This document shows, in pieces, positions 53,394 through 62,954 of a DNA stretch of 64,000 nucleotides. The notes under the pieces are model-generated. The model was not told where the DNA came from, did not search any database, and saw only the letters and a program-made list of their open reading frames with translations. This DNA comes from Ruania rhizosphaerae (GTDB lineage Bacteria; Actinomycetota; Actinomycetes; Actinomycetales; Beutenbergiaceae). The stretch's first letter is position 1, and each line of letters opens with the position of its first letter. The translations under genes and the position numbers were made by a program. Where the stretch lies: NCBI RefSeq assembly GCF_009805705.1, contig NZ_VSMB01000017.1, positions 1 through 64,000 on the forward strand, in the 5' to 3' direction.

Positions 53394-55892
53394 ATGGAGA
53401 GCATCGACGCCGTCCGCTGGCCGCTGGAGGACTGGTCTCTGGACCTCGCCGATCGTGGGAGCACGCACGTGCCGCCGCACGTGCGTGAGGCTCTGCCGAT
53501 CCCCTCATCTGTACCGGGAACCGTCCACCTGGACCTGTTGGCCGCGCGGCTGATCCCGGATCCGTACCTGGACCGGAACGAACTTCGCAGCGACTGGATC
53601 GGACGAGTCGAATGGGTCGTCCACCGGGACGTCCAGATCCCACCGGAGTGGTTCACCGCCGAGGGCGGGCTCGTGGACGGTACGGACGTGACTCTTCAGT
53701 TCGACGGGGTGGACACGATCGCCACCATCCGCGTCAACGACATCGAGGTCGCCCAGACGCAGAACATGCACCGTCGCTACGACGTGCCCCTGGCCGGTGC
53801 GCTCCGCCCCGGACGCAATCACATCGCCGTCCAGCTGCACTCGGCCTGGCAGTACGCCGAGGCGTATCGGGATCGGACGCCGCCGATGCCGAACGCCTAC
53901 CCGGCACCGTTCAACTTCATCCGCAAGAACGCCAGCAACTTCGGGTGGGACTGGGGGCCGACCCTGGTTACCGCCGGACTCTGGCGCCAGGTGCGCCTGG
54001 TGCGCAGCGTGGCCGGCCGGCTCACCTCGGTGCGGCCGCAGGCGTGGCTCGAGGGCTCGGACGGGCGCGTGATCGTCGATGTCGATCTCGACCGGCACAT
54101 CGTCGACGGCGACACTCGCCTCGTGGCCTCCGTTGCTGGCGTCACCGCGGTGCAGGAGGTGACCTCGGGCAGCTCCCGCCTCGTTCTGGACGTGCCCGAT
54201 CCCGACCTGTGGTGGCCGCGCGACCTCGGCGGCCAACCGCTGTACGACCTTGACGTGAGCCTGGAGGAGAACGGGCGCCCCGTTGATCGGTGGTTGGCCA
54301 GAGTGGGCTTCCGCAGCCTGCGCCTGCTGACCGAGAAGGACGAGGCCGGCTCCGAGTTCGCTTTCGAGATCAACGGGGTGGTGATCCCGGTGCGTGGGGC
54401 GAACTGGATCCCCGACGACTGCTTCCTTCCGCGGGTCGACGAGCGCCGACTGGCCGAGCGCCTCGATCAGGCCGTGGATGCGAATCTGAACCTGCTGCGG
54501 GTGTGGGGCGGCGGTGTGTACGAGAGCAGGGAGTTCTACGAGGCATGCGATGAACGCGGACTTCTCGTCTGGCAGGACTTCCTCTTCGCGTGTGCAGCCT
54601 ATCCGGAGGACGAGCCGTTACGCGGCCAGGTGCGCGCCGAAGCCCGGGACAACGTCGAGCGCCTCATGCCGCACCCGAGTCTGGTGCTGTGGAACGGCAA
54701 CAACGAGAACATCTGGGGCTGGCACGACTGGGGCTGGCAGGAGGTGCTCGATGGGCGGCCGTGGGGAGAGGCTTACTACCTTCATGATCTGCCCGAGATC
54801 GTCACTGCCGTCGATCCCTCTCGGCCCTACTGGCCGGGGAGTCCGTACTCCGGTGGAGGGGTTCACCCGAATGACCCCGCCCACGGATGCACCCACGAGT
54901 GGGGGGTGTGGAACAAGAAGGAGTGGCGCCACTACTCCGATGCCGCACCACGGTTCGTCTCGGAGTTCGGGTGGCAGGGTCCGCCGACGTGGTCGACGAT
55001 CACGAGGTCGATCTCTGATGATCCCCTCACTCCTGGATCCGTCGGGATGCTTCATCACCAGAAGGCCGAAGACGGGAACGGGAAACTGTCCCGCGGCCTG
55101 GAACCGCACCTGCCGGTGCCAAGCGACATGGTCGACTGGCACTACGCCATGCAACTCAACCAGGCACACGCCATCCAGTACGCCATCGAGCACTATCGAT
55201 CGTTGCGGCCCTCCAACACTGGCGTGGTGATCTGGCAGCTGAATGACTGCTGGCCCGTGACCTCGTGGGCCGCGATCGATGGGTACGGCCGGAAGAAGCC
55301 GCTGTGGTACGCGATGCGTGACGCCTTCGCCCCGCGGCTGCTCACGACCAGCACGATCGAGGGCGACCTGCAGGTGGTGGCGGTCAACGACGGCGGCGAC
55401 ACCTGGCGCGAGGAAGTCACGATCGCGCGCCTCGACTTCGACGGGAACGTGCTGGCCACGCAGACGCTCCGGCTACCGGTCGACCGACTGAGTGCAGCGC
55501 GCGCCCTGATCGACGAGCGGGTGGCACGTCCTGGCGACCCGAGCAACGAGCTGGTGCACCTGTCCACACCGTCCGGGGTTGAGGCCACCCACTTCTTCGC
55601 GGTGGACAAGGAACTGCGGCTCGCCGACCCGGACGTGCGCACCGAGGTCGCCATGGACGGGACCGAGGCGGTACTCACGGTCCGGGCCCAGTCCGTCGTG
55701 AAGGATCTCTGCGTGTTCGCCGACCGGGTCGCTCCGGCGGCCGAGGCCGATCAGATGATGCTCACGCTGCTGCCCGGCCGCACGTACGAGATCCGGGTGC
55801 AGGGCGTGCCCGCCGAGCGGGCCCGTGAACTGGTGGAGGCGCCCGTTCTCCGCTCGCTCAACGAGCTCGTGGTGGGGTCGGCGGGGGAGTGA
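53394..55892 (+). CDS. GH2 beta-mannosidase
   Basis: An 832-residue cytoplasmic GH2 enzyme. The sugar-binding domain has SVPGTVHLDLLAA and NASNFGWDWGP, typical of beta-mannosidases; then come the Ig-like domain and the barrel. The acid/base is E438 in WNGNNENIW, the nucleophile E524 in SEFGWQ. It removes terminal beta-mannose from oligosaccharides brought in by a transporter, perhaps the neighbouring ABC system. A leaderless start at ATG 53394 is favoured over GTG 53388. It is convergent with the YesL gene and followed by a short stem (GAGGGC/GCCCTC, 55891-55908). Confidence 0.94.
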   Translation: MESIDAVRWPLEDWSLDLADRGSTHVPPHVREALPIPSSVPGTVHLDLLAARLIPDPYLDRNELRSDWIGRVEWVVHRDVQIPPEWFTAEGGLVDGTDVTLQFDGVDTIATIRVNDIEVAQTQNMHRRYDVPLAGALRPGRNHIAVQLHSAWQYAEAYRDRTPPMPNAYPAPFNFIRKNASNFGWDWGPTLVTAGLWRQVRLVRSVAGRLTSVRPQAWLEGSDGRVIVDVDLDRHIVDGDTRLVASVAGVTAVQEVTSGSSRLVLDVPDPDLWWPRDLGGQPLYDLDVSLEENGRPVDRWLARVGFRSLRLLTEKDEAGSEFAFEINGVVIPVRGANWIPDDCFLPRVDERRLAERLDQAVDANLNLLRVWGGGVYESREFYEACDERGLLVWQDFLFACAAYPEDEPLRGQVRAEARDNVERLMPHPSLVLWNGNNENIWGWHDWGWQEVLDGRPWGEAYYLHDLPEIVTAVDPSRPYWPGSPYSGGGVHPNDPAHGCTHEWGVWNKKEWRHYSDAAPRFVSEFGWQGPPTWSTITRSISDDPLTPGSVGMLHHQKAEDGNGKLSRGLEPHLPVPSDMVDWHYAMQLNQAHAIQYAIEHYRSLRPSNTGVVIWQLNDCWPVTSWAAIDGYGRKKPLWYAMRDAFAPRLLTTSTIEGDLQVVAVNDGGDTWREEVTIARLDFDGNVLATQTLRLPVDRLSAARALIDERVARPGDPSNELVHLSTPSGVEATHFFAVDKELRLADPDVRTEVAMDGTEAVLTVRAQSVVKDLCVFADRVAPAAEADQMMLTLLPGRTYEIRVQGVPAERARELVEAPVLRSLNELVVGSAGE

Positions 55893-55931
55893 GGGCTGCG
55901 GGGCCCTCGGTCTCGCAGGTGCTGCGCGCGC

Positions 55932-56573
55932 TCAGGCGGGCAGGTGTGCCACGCGTCGCAGCGCGAGAGCGTCCATGCGTTCCGCGCAGCGGCGCCAACC
56001 CATCACGCTCACGTGGGCGAGCACACCGGGAACGATCAGGATCGCCAAGGGAACAGCAAGCACCAGAGCGGCGCCGACGGCGCTCGCGAACACCACGTTC
56101 GCGGCACTGAGCGGAGATGCCGCAATCGCGGTCGCGGCCGTGCGGACTGTCAGGCGCAGGTGCACGCCTGAGTCGTGACCGTCGAACCTGCCCACGGCCG
56201 CGATCGCAGCCGGCAGCACCGCGCCGAACAGCGCGAGCGTCGCTGCCACGCCAAGGAGTCCCAGCAGCACCGGAACACGTGCGGCGCCGAGCTGGGAAAC
56301 GACCGAGAAGTTCACGGCCAGCACAGCAACGGCCAGGAGCCACAGCCCCAGGACGGCCGTGGACGTGCCCATGCGGGCCACCGCGCTGCGGACAAAGGCG
56401 CGGGTCACGGAGCCGTGCAGTTCGCCACACTGCCGCAGGCGGGCGACCTCCACGAGCGCTGCCGTGCCGGCCGGTGCAGTGACCACGAGCAGCACACTGC
56501 CGACCCAGAGTGCGCTCAGCCACATCGTCTCCAACACCCGGGAGAGGAACTCGAAGAGCCCGTCGAGGCGCAT
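55932..56573 (-). CDS. YesL/DUF624 membrane protein, last gene of glycan operon
   Basis: 213 residues with five to six hydrophobic segments and the YesL opening (LDGLFEFLSRVLETMWLSALWVGSVL). DUF624 proteins are nearly always attached to sugar ABC transporter operons and may help the importer or act as small regulators; their task is unknown. The ATG is two bases after the permease stop on the same strand. It ends an eight-gene operon. Confidence 0.88.
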   Translation of the reverse strand: MRLDGLFEFLSRVLETMWLSALWVGSVLLVVTAPAGTAALVEVARLRQCGELHGSVTRAFVRSAVARMGTSTAVLGLWLLAVAVLAVNFSVVSQLGAARVPVLLGLLGVAATLALFGAVLPAAIAAVGRFDGHDSGVHLRLTVRTAATAIAASPLSAANVVFASAVGAALVLAVPLAILIVPGVLAHVSVMGWRRCAERMDALALRRVAHLPA

Positions 56574-56575
56574 CG

Positions 56576-57493
56576 TCAGCCCTTCAGCCCGGTGGTGGAA
56601 ATACCTTCCACGATCTGTCGCTGGAAGAGCACGAACATGACGACCAGCGGCAGCAGTGACAGCGTGCTCATCGCAAGCATCGGCCCCCAGGCGGACTCGC
56701 CCGTGGTGTCCAGGAACATGCGCAGCGCCAGGGGGACTGTGTACAGGGCGGTGTCGGAGATATAGATGAGTTGTGAGAAGAAGTCGTTGTACGTCCAGAT
56801 GGTGGTGAAGATGGCCCCCGTCACCAGAGCCGGGCGAAGCAGCGGGAAGATGATCGTCGTGTAGATCCGCAGTGGCCCTGCGCCGTCGATCTGCGCGGCC
56901 TGGTCCAGCTCCTTCGGAATTCCTCGGATGAACTGCACGAAGAGGAAGATGAAGAACGCATCCGTAGCCAAGAACTTCGGTACGGTCAGCGGGAGGAACG
57001 AGTTCACCCACCCCAGTTCGTAGAACAGGGTGTACTGCGGGATCAGCGTCGCGTGGTACGGGAGCATGATGGTCCCGAGCATCACTGCGAACCAGAGGGC
57101 GCGCATCCGGAACCTCAGCCGGGCGAACGCATAGGCGGCCATGGAGCACGTGAGCAGGTTTCCTGCCACCGCGAGGGCGCTGATGATGAATGAGTTGAGG
57201 TAGAAGGTCTCGAAGGGTTCGCGTAACCCGTTCCATCCCTCGGCGTAGTTCTCCCATCGAAATGTCTCGGGGAGCAGGTTCGCGCTTCCGGAGAAGATCT
57301 CCGAGTCGGGCTTGAGCGAACTGGAAGCCATCCACAGCACCGGGTAGATCATGGCGAGCGCACCCGCTGCCACCAGCAACTGGATCGGGATTCGGCGCAT
57401 CCATTGGCCACCGCTCCTGCTGCGATTGGTGGGCGGCTGGCGTCGATCGCCGGCCGCCGGACCACGTGATGTGGGTGCAGTGAGGGTAGACAT
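56576..57493 (-). CDS. Sugar ABC transporter permease (MalG type)
   Basis: 305 residues with six membrane helices and the EAA loop PKELDQAAQIDGAGPLRIYTTIIFP in the second half. The ATG at 57493 is favoured because GGAGGA lies five bases upstream; ATG 57496 is the alternative. It overlaps the partner permease's end. No ATPase gene is in the operon, so a shared MsiK-type ATPase is presumed. Confidence 0.92.
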   Translation of the reverse strand: MSTLTAPTSRGPAAGDRRQPPTNRSRSGGQWMRRIPIQLLVAAGALAMIYPVLWMASSSLKPDSEIFSGSANLLPETFRWENYAEGWNGLREPFETFYLNSFIISALAVAGNLLTCSMAAYAFARLRFRMRALWFAVMLGTIMLPYHATLIPQYTLFYELGWVNSFLPLTVPKFLATDAFFIFLFVQFIRGIPKELDQAAQIDGAGPLRIYTTIIFPLLRPALVTGAIFTTIWTYNDFFSQLIYISDTALYTVPLALRMFLDTTGESAWGPMLAMSTLSLLPLVVMFVLFQRQIVEGISTTGLKG

Positions 57494-58461
57494 CATCGTC
57501 CTCCGTCTTCGTAGTGCACCCAGAACCTGCTGAGTGCGAAGTTGATCGCTGTGAAGAGCGCGATGATCGCCAGGAGGACCCAGGCGAGCGCTGAGGCATA
57601 GCCCATCCGGAAACTGGTGAAGCCCTCGATGTAGATGTACAGCGTGTAGAAGAGCGTGGAGTCCGACGGCCCGCCGGTGCCACCGCTGACGATGAACGCA
57701 GAGTTGAACGCCTGGAATGCGCCGATGAGCTGAAGGATCGCATTGAGGAAGATGACCGGAGTGATGATCGGTAGCGTGATCTTGAAGAAGCGCTGCAGCG
57801 CTGTGGCGCCATCGACGTGGGCGGCTTCGTAGTACTCGGCAGGCACCTGGCGAAGTCCGGCGAGGAAGATGACCATGGGGGAACCGAACTCCCAGACCCG
57901 AAGCAGGATGAGGGTCCACAGCGCGAAGTCCGGATCGGCGATCCACGTCGGAGGGTTCTCCCACCCGAGGCCGCGCAGGACCACATTGACGACGCCTTCA
58001 CGGCCGAACACCTGCCGCCAGAGGACCGCGATGGCTACGCTGCCCCCGAGCAGGCTGGGCAGGTAGTAGAGAGCGCGGTAGGCGCTCACCCCGCGCATCG
58101 CCCGGTTGAGCAGCACAGCCACCAAGAGGGCGAAGGCGAGCTGGAGTGGGACCGAGACGAAGACGTACGTCAGCGTCACGGCGACCGAGGAGAGGAACCG
58201 GTCGTCCTCGGTGAACATGCGCTCGTAGTTGTCCAGGCCGATCCAATTGGCACTGGAGAGCAATGAGAAGTCGGTGAACGAATAGTAGAGCGAGACGAGC
58301 ATCGGACCCGCGGTCAGGATCACGAGCCCGATGAGCCACGGCGTCAGGAACAGGTACCCCCAGCGGCCCTCCGAGGCATGTATCGCGTTCCGGCGGCGCC
58401 GGCCCGGGGGCTCAGCCCCGGGCGCGGCGCCGGCCGGCCGGCGTGTCAGCAGCGAGGTCAT
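57493..58461 (-). CDS. Sugar ABC transporter permease (MalF type)
   Basis: 322 residues with a basic, Pro/Gly/Ala-rich cytoplasmic N-terminus, six membrane helices and the EAA loop AEYYEAAHVDGATALQRFFKITLP. Codons 11-23 fold into a strong GC hairpin (58395-58431). It overlaps the binding-protein gene by four bases (ATGA). Confidence 0.92.
   Translation of the reverse strand: MTSLLTRRPAGAAPGAEPPGRRRRNAIHASEGRWGYLFLTPWLIGLVILTAGPMLVSLYYSFTDFSLLSSANWIGLDNYERMFTEDDRFLSSVAVTLTYVFVSVPLQLAFALLVAVLLNRAMRGVSAYRALYYLPSLLGGSVAIAVLWRQVFGREGVVNVVLRGLGWENPPTWIADPDFALWTLILLRVWEFGSPMVIFLAGLRQVPAEYYEAAHVDGATALQRFFKITLPIITPVIFLNAILQLIGAFQAFNSAFIVSGGTGGPSDSTLFYTLYIYIEGFTSFRMGYASALAWVLLAIIALFTAINFALSRFWVHYEDGGR
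58395..58431 (-). other. GC hairpin at binding-protein/permease junction
   Basis: GGCGCC (58395-58400) pairs with GGCGCC (58426-58431), and CCCGGGG (58403-58409) with CCCCGGG (58416-58422), loop of six, with a small internal bulge: about 14-15 base pairs. On the transcribed strand it begins 27 nt after the binding-protein stop. It matches the placement of the hairpins at 20900-20931 and 44629-44673. Confidence 0.65.
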
Positions 58462-59750
58462 GACTCGAGGGCTCGCTCAGCGGTTTCGAAGAACTCGTCG
58501 ACGGCCTCGTCGATGCTCGAGTCACCGAACATCACACTCTCCGTGGCGGCGCCGAAGGCCGTGTTCACATCTGGATAGCCGATGGGGAACTCCTGATCCA
58601 GGCTGATCGCCTCATCGGCTAGCTCGTCGGCGATGAGGTTGATGTAGTCGACGAAGTTCTGTTCGGCGTCGTTGTACTCGAGTTCGTCACGCAGTGCGCG
58701 GTTCGGCGGAGCACCGAACTCTGCCCCCAGCACCCCCACAGCGCCGGGGTCGTTGAAGATGAAGTTGAGGAAGTCGACGGCCGTGTCCGGATCGCCGGTC
58801 TCGGAGAACACTGAGACCCAGTTCGAGCCACGGAGGAAGTGCCCACTGCCTTGACCGTCCGGATCGATCGGGAGCGTGGTCAGCGCGAGACGGCTCTCGG
58901 TGAGCGCCTGCATCGAGTTCAACGCGTTGGCGTAGGTCTGGTGGTTGATGGCGTACCCGCGGATCAGCGCGGAACTCTCGAACGTGCCGGCCTCGGCCGT
59001 GATGTCCGAGGGAGGTGCAGCGCCCTCCTCGCGGAGCATTTCCCAGTAGGTGATCCAGTCCTCGAGGTCGCTCCGTTCGAATCCGAGCTGGCCATCGGCC
59101 GTGAAGGCGTACTTGCCGCGCTGCAGCAACCAGACCTTGAACCCTTGATCGAGCTGCGTGGAGCGGTCCTCGGTCCCGTAGAAGTCGCCGTCGACGGCCC
59201 GGGAGATATCGGCGCTGAAGGTGAGCAGGTCCTCCCAGGTGTAGCCCGGTTCGGGCAGTTGCATACCCAGGCTCTCCAGGCGATCGACGTCGTAGATCAC
59301 TCCGTGCGCATTGTCGCCGTAGCTCAGGGCGTTGACCGAACCGTCGATGCGGCCGAGGTCCACGATGCCCTCGGTGAACTCCGAGACGTCGAGCCCCGCG
59401 CCGAGGTAGTCGTCGAGGGTCAAGAGGGCATCCTGGCGCGCGAACGTGGCAATGTTGCCATGAAAGATGGCCATGATGTCGGGGGCGTTGCCGCCGCTGA
59501 CCTGAGTGGCGAGCCGGTCGATGTAGTTGTCCACGCTCGCAGCGTCGAGGCCGATGCTGCGATCCGGGTTCGCCTCGGTGTAGAGCCCGAAGACCTGCTC
59601 GAGCAGATCGAGTCGGCTCGAACTGCCGTACTGAGACATGGTCAGTGAGCCGGACCCGCCTGAGTCGCTACCGCACGCGGCGAGCCCGGTTCCCAGCGTC
59701 GCCCCGGCGCCGAGTCCGGCCGTGGCTTTCAAGAACATCCTGCGATCCAT
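58458..59750 (-). CDS. Sugar ABC transporter substrate-binding lipoprotein
   Basis: 430 residues of the family-1 solute-binding fold. The N-terminus has a twin-arginine motif (DRRMFLK) and a lipobox with C26 (GLAACG), so it is likely exported folded by Tat and lipid-anchored. Later marks are IMAIFHGNIATFARQDALLTLDDY and RGSNWVSVFSETGDPDTAVDFLNF. It delivers an unknown oligosaccharide, probably one that the apiosidase-like enzyme or the beta-mannosidase attacks. Confidence 0.92.
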   Translation of the reverse strand: MDRRMFLKATAGLGAGATLGTGLAACGSDSGGSGSLTMSQYGSSSRLDLLEQVFGLYTEANPDRSIGLDAASVDNYIDRLATQVSGGNAPDIMAIFHGNIATFARQDALLTLDDYLGAGLDVSEFTEGIVDLGRIDGSVNALSYGDNAHGVIYDVDRLESLGMQLPEPGYTWEDLLTFSADISRAVDGDFYGTEDRSTQLDQGFKVWLLQRGKYAFTADGQLGFERSDLEDWITYWEMLREEGAAPPSDITAEAGTFESSALIRGYAINHQTYANALNSMQALTESRLALTTLPIDPDGQGSGHFLRGSNWVSVFSETGDPDTAVDFLNFIFNDPGAVGVLGAEFGAPPNRALRDELEYNDAEQNFVDYINLIADELADEAISLDQEFPIGYPDVNTAFGAATESVMFGDSSIDEAVDEFFETAERALES

Positions 59751-59795
59751 CTGTATCTCCTTTGATGTGGTGGGTCTGGTGGGGTGTGGCGGGGC

Positions 59796-61376
59796 TCAGT
59801 TCACGTGCAGCACGGTGAGCGTCCAGTCCGACGGGGGCGTCAGCGTGTGGGTTCCGCTGGTGAGTGCGCCGATCTGCTGACGCTCGCCGGTGAGGGGAGC
59901 GAGCCACGTAGCGTGCAACTCGCCGTCGTCGGCACGGATGTCGATCTCGATCTCGGTCGCCGTGTCGGTCATGGCCACGTACTCGCGGCCGATCTCCCCG
60001 CGCACCATGACGGGTACCTCAGCCCGTGCAACTCCGGCGAGCGGGACCAGCCGCCGATGGTCGATGCCTCCCCAGAAGTCGGAGAGAACGCGGGCAGCGC
60101 GGTAACCGGGAGGCTCCGGGAACGGGATGAAGAGACTCCAGGCGGTGTTCCGGTAGTAGTAGTTCGGGTATGCCCCGCCCAGCACGATGTGCCACATCCG
60201 GCGCGTGACCTCCTGCCAGGACTGGTCATGGTCGGGGTGGTCGGAGGGGAGGTCGTCGATTCCGGACTCGTAGCCGAACTCGATGTTGATGTAGGGCTTC
60301 GCCCAGCGCCGGTGATGCTCGACCGCATCGGCGTGGATGTCCTGCAGGATCTGGTCGGCGGTGACGTCCGTCAGTGCGTCGATCAGCTCGTTCTCGAAGC
60401 GGACGAACTGCCGGCCCCAGTCCACCCGAGGTGGGGGGTTGGTGTCGTGAGCGGTGACGAGCCGTTGGTAGCCATCGAGGTGTCGGAACAACGCCAGGCG
60501 CGTCCAGATGTACTCGGCCGGGCGGTGGTAGGTCTCCTTGGCCACGTCCCAGATGATCGAGCCGAACGCTTGGTACCGCGCGATGATCTGCCGCCAGTAG
60601 CGCTCGTCGTCCGCAGTTCCGGGCTCGGGCCAGTTCACGTCCTTGTTGTAGACATGAACCATCAGGTGGGTGACGAGGCCCGCCTCGTGCAGCAGACTGA
60701 TCGCGCGATCCATGTGTGCGAAGAACGAGGGGTCGAGCCGGCTGTAGTCGGGTGAATCGTTGCCCCCGGGCCAGGGGGCGATAGTCGGCACTACCCATCG
60801 AGGGTCTGCCTCGAGGTCTTCGTCGACGTACTGCCGGAAGGAGTGGGCGTAGGCGTTGACGGTGACGGCCGTGAACCCTGCGCTGGAGATCGAATCGACG
60901 ACCTCTCGCACGCGGGTCAGCTCCTCGTCGCGCTGATCGACCATGAGCAGCCAGTCGGCCTCGTAGCCGAGGAAGAAGAAGCTTGTCTGGTCCGCCCAGC
61001 GGAAGTGGCGGGGGAAGTCCGGGTCGGTGCCGAGCGCCCCACGCCCGGCGCGTTCGGACGAGACGTCGGCCTCGAGTTCGGTGGCACTCAGCAGGACCCC
61101 CTCCGTGCCGTGCACCGTGACCCGCCACGCACCGGCGTGAGGGAAACTCACGCGAGCGCGCAATCCGAGTGCCTCGTCGTAGAAGGCGGGCACAGTGATC
61201 ACGACGGCGTCCGGGCCGGTGAGGGTGACACTCACGTCCAGGTCGAGAGGGTTCGCGCCCGGTGCAAGGGCATCGCCGAGAACGGCATCCAGTGTGATGT
61301 CGACGACGCGATCTCGGGCGATATGGATCCGGTCACCAAGGGTGTGACTCGGGATCGGTGCGGTGACGGTGGTCAT
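59796..61376 (-). CDS. DUF5060/DUF4038 apiosidase-like glycoside hydrolase
   Basis: 526 residues with no signal peptide. A beta-sandwich of DUF5060 type occupies about residues 1-110 and a TIM barrel of DUF4038 type (GH140 apiosidase-like) about 125-430, with RWADQTSFFFLGYEADWLL at the entry, HLMVHVYNKDVNWPEPG, and NIEFGYESG, whose glutamate is a likely catalytic residue; a small C-terminal beta domain (EIEIDIRADDGELHATWLAPLTGE) ends it. Relatives release apiose from rhamnogalacturonan-II. The cytoplasmic site implies action on imported fragments. Confidence 0.82.
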   Translation of the reverse strand: MTTVTAPIPSHTLGDRIHIARDRVVDITLDAVLGDALAPGANPLDLDVSVTLTGPDAVVITVPAFYDEALGLRARVSFPHAGAWRVTVHGTEGVLLSATELEADVSSERAGRGALGTDPDFPRHFRWADQTSFFFLGYEADWLLMVDQRDEELTRVREVVDSISSAGFTAVTVNAYAHSFRQYVDEDLEADPRWVVPTIAPWPGGNDSPDYSRLDPSFFAHMDRAISLLHEAGLVTHLMVHVYNKDVNWPEPGTADDERYWRQIIARYQAFGSIIWDVAKETYHRPAEYIWTRLALFRHLDGYQRLVTAHDTNPPPRVDWGRQFVRFENELIDALTDVTADQILQDIHADAVEHHRRWAKPYINIEFGYESGIDDLPSDHPDHDQSWQEVTRRMWHIVLGGAYPNYYYRNTAWSLFIPFPEPPGYRAARVLSDFWGGIDHRRLVPLAGVARAEVPVMVRGEIGREYVAMTDTATEIEIDIRADDGELHATWLAPLTGERQQIGALTSGTHTLTPPSDWTLTVLHVN

Positions 61377-61417
61377 GGGTCTCCTCCTCGTCGAGGGGTG
61401 TACTGGGGCCGACTGGA

Positions 61418-62110
61418 CTAGCTGGACGTCGGCGTGGGCACGTTCATGAAGCCGAAGCTGGCGTTGAGGAATGCGATGTTCTCGGCGCGGACGCGCTCGA
61501 GATGCGCTTCGTGGACCGAGCGCGCACCGTCACCGTCACCGGCGACGAGTGCTTCGTGCATCGCGCGGTGCTCTCGCGCGGAGATGATCGCGCCCTCGGG
61601 GCGGATGTTCAGCGACAGGAACCTCACGCGGTGGATCACGGTCTCGACTCGCTCCAGCATCGAGTCGAGGAGTGGGTTTCCCCCGAGAGTGCGCAGGAGA
61701 TGGTGGAACTCCTCGTCGCCGGCGACCCACTCCTGCTGGTCCCCGGTTTGCGCCGCGTCCTCCATCCGAGCGATGGCTCGGTCGAGTGCGTCTCCCTGTT
61801 CCGGGCTGACATGGGCCGCGAGCTTGCGCACCAGCATGCCCTCGAGCGCCATGGCGATCTCGTACGCTTGCTCGACGGCGTCAACGGTGAGTGGGCGTAC
61901 CCACGCCGCGCGGTTGTCCTCCATGTCGACCAGGCCATCGGCTTTCAGCCGATGCAGTGCTGTGCGCACCGGCGTGCGTGAGATGCCGAGGTCTGTCGCC
62001 AATCGGACGCTTGTCAACCGCTCGCCGGGTGTGTAACGACCTCGGAGGATCGCTTCGCGCAGTCGCAGGTAGCACCGCTCGGCCACCGAGGTGTCCTCTG
62101 ACTCAGCCAC
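61418..62110 (-). CDS. GntR/FCD regulator inside the glycan operon
   Basis: 230 residues: a GntR winged helix (REAILRGRYTPGERLTSVRLATDLGISRTPVRTALHRLKADGLVDM over residues about 17-62) and an FCD domain (DEEFHHLLRTLGGNPLLDSML and REHRAMHEALVAGD supply the metal-type histidines). The GTG start at 62110 has AGGAGGT about nine bases upstream and overlaps the preceding gene by eight. It is the third gene of the operon, so autoregulation is likely; the effector is probably a sugar acid or keto sugar. Confidence 0.9.
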   Translation of the reverse strand: MAESEDTSVAERCYLRLREAILRGRYTPGERLTSVRLATDLGISRTPVRTALHRLKADGLVDMEDNRAAWVRPLTVDAVEQAYEIAMALEGMLVRKLAAHVSPEQGDALDRAIARMEDAAQTGDQQEWVAGDEEFHHLLRTLGGNPLLDSMLERVETVIHRVRFLSLNIRPEGAIISAREHRAMHEALVAGDGDGARSVHEAHLERVRAENIAFLNASFGFMNVPTPTSS

Positions 62111-62954
62111 GGGCGACCACCTCCTGCGTAGCCAGCCGCGGGTGAGAGGCCGCGGTGCGTGCGGAGTGTCGGCGCCAGTCTGTCTCGGTGGCAACGGTGG
62201 CTTCGGGAGTGCCTTCCCACGGCGACCACTGCTCAAGTACGACCGCCAGCTCTGCTTCGACACCCAGCGGAGCATTCTCGGCGACGGCGTCCAGCACGGC
62301 TTCTACATCGGTCGTGCCCTCGCCCAGCGGGGTCCCGAGGATCGAGGCGCCGACGCCGTTGGTGCCCGGCTCGATCCGGTAGTCCTTGAGGTGAACGCAC
62401 CGTGCGTAGGGTGCGAGCGCCGCGATCGTCTCGTGCGGCCATTCCTGGCACACGATCGAGTTCGCGACATCGAGCGTGACCCCCACAGCCGGTGAGTCGA
62501 TCCGGTGGAGGGCCTCGACCATGCGAGGGCTGGGGGTCAGGAAGTGGTTCTCGATCGCGAGCACGATCCCGGCCGCCTCGAAGTCCGGTGCGCAGGCGGC
62601 CAGTGCTGCCACGGCCGAGTCCTCGTCGGGTACGTTCGGGCCGTGCATCACCACCCGGACCAGGTCGCACCCGAGCAGTTGCGCGATGCGCAACTGGTGC
62701 TTCAATCGCGGGACCGTGGCGCCGCTGAAGCCTGATTGCAACTGGATGCGGAGTGCCTCGGCGTTCGCGCGGATGTCGGTCAGCTGGCCGTCGGTCGCGG
62801 TCTCCAGGGATTCGACGTCAGCAAGCTGGAGTACGCCGCAGCCCAGCATCGCGGTCTCCTGGAGCACGGCCTGCAGCGCGCTCAGTGGTGCTGGTTGGGT
62901 CGAGTTGATGCCCAACTGCCAGCGGAAGGCGTAGCTACCCAAGCCGAGGCGCAT
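62103..62954 (-). CDS. Sugar phosphate isomerase/epimerase-like TIM barrel (second)
   Basis: 283 residues of the xylose-isomerase-like (IolE/hydroxypyruvate-isomerase) TIM-barrel superfamily: LGLGSYAFRW at strand 1, VLAIENHFLTPS with a metal glutamate, VGVTLDVANSIV with a metal aspartate, and RCVHLKDYRI with a histidine. It should isomerise or epimerise an unknown keto sugar. It overlaps the first isomerase by one base (TGATG-type junction on this strand) and the GntR gene by eight. Confidence 0.88.
   Translation of the reverse strand: MRLGLGSYAFRWQLGINSTQPAPLSALQAVLQETAMLGCGVLQLADVESLETATDGQLTDIRANAEALRIQLQSGFSGATVPRLKHQLRIAQLLGCDLVRVVMHGPNVPDEDSAVAALAACAPDFEAAGIVLAIENHFLTPSPRMVEALHRIDSPAVGVTLDVANSIVCQEWPHETIAALAPYARCVHLKDYRIEPGTNGVGASILGTPLGEGTTDVEAVLDAVAENAPLGVEAELAVVLEQWSPWEGTPEATVATETDWRRHSARTAASHPRLATQEVVARG

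Noticed and set aside
55932-58001. 689-codon frame covering the YesL gene and two permeases
   Set aside because: Only the last 213 codons are real (YesL). The upstream part is out of frame with both permeases, which have clear membrane helices and EAA loops in other frames.
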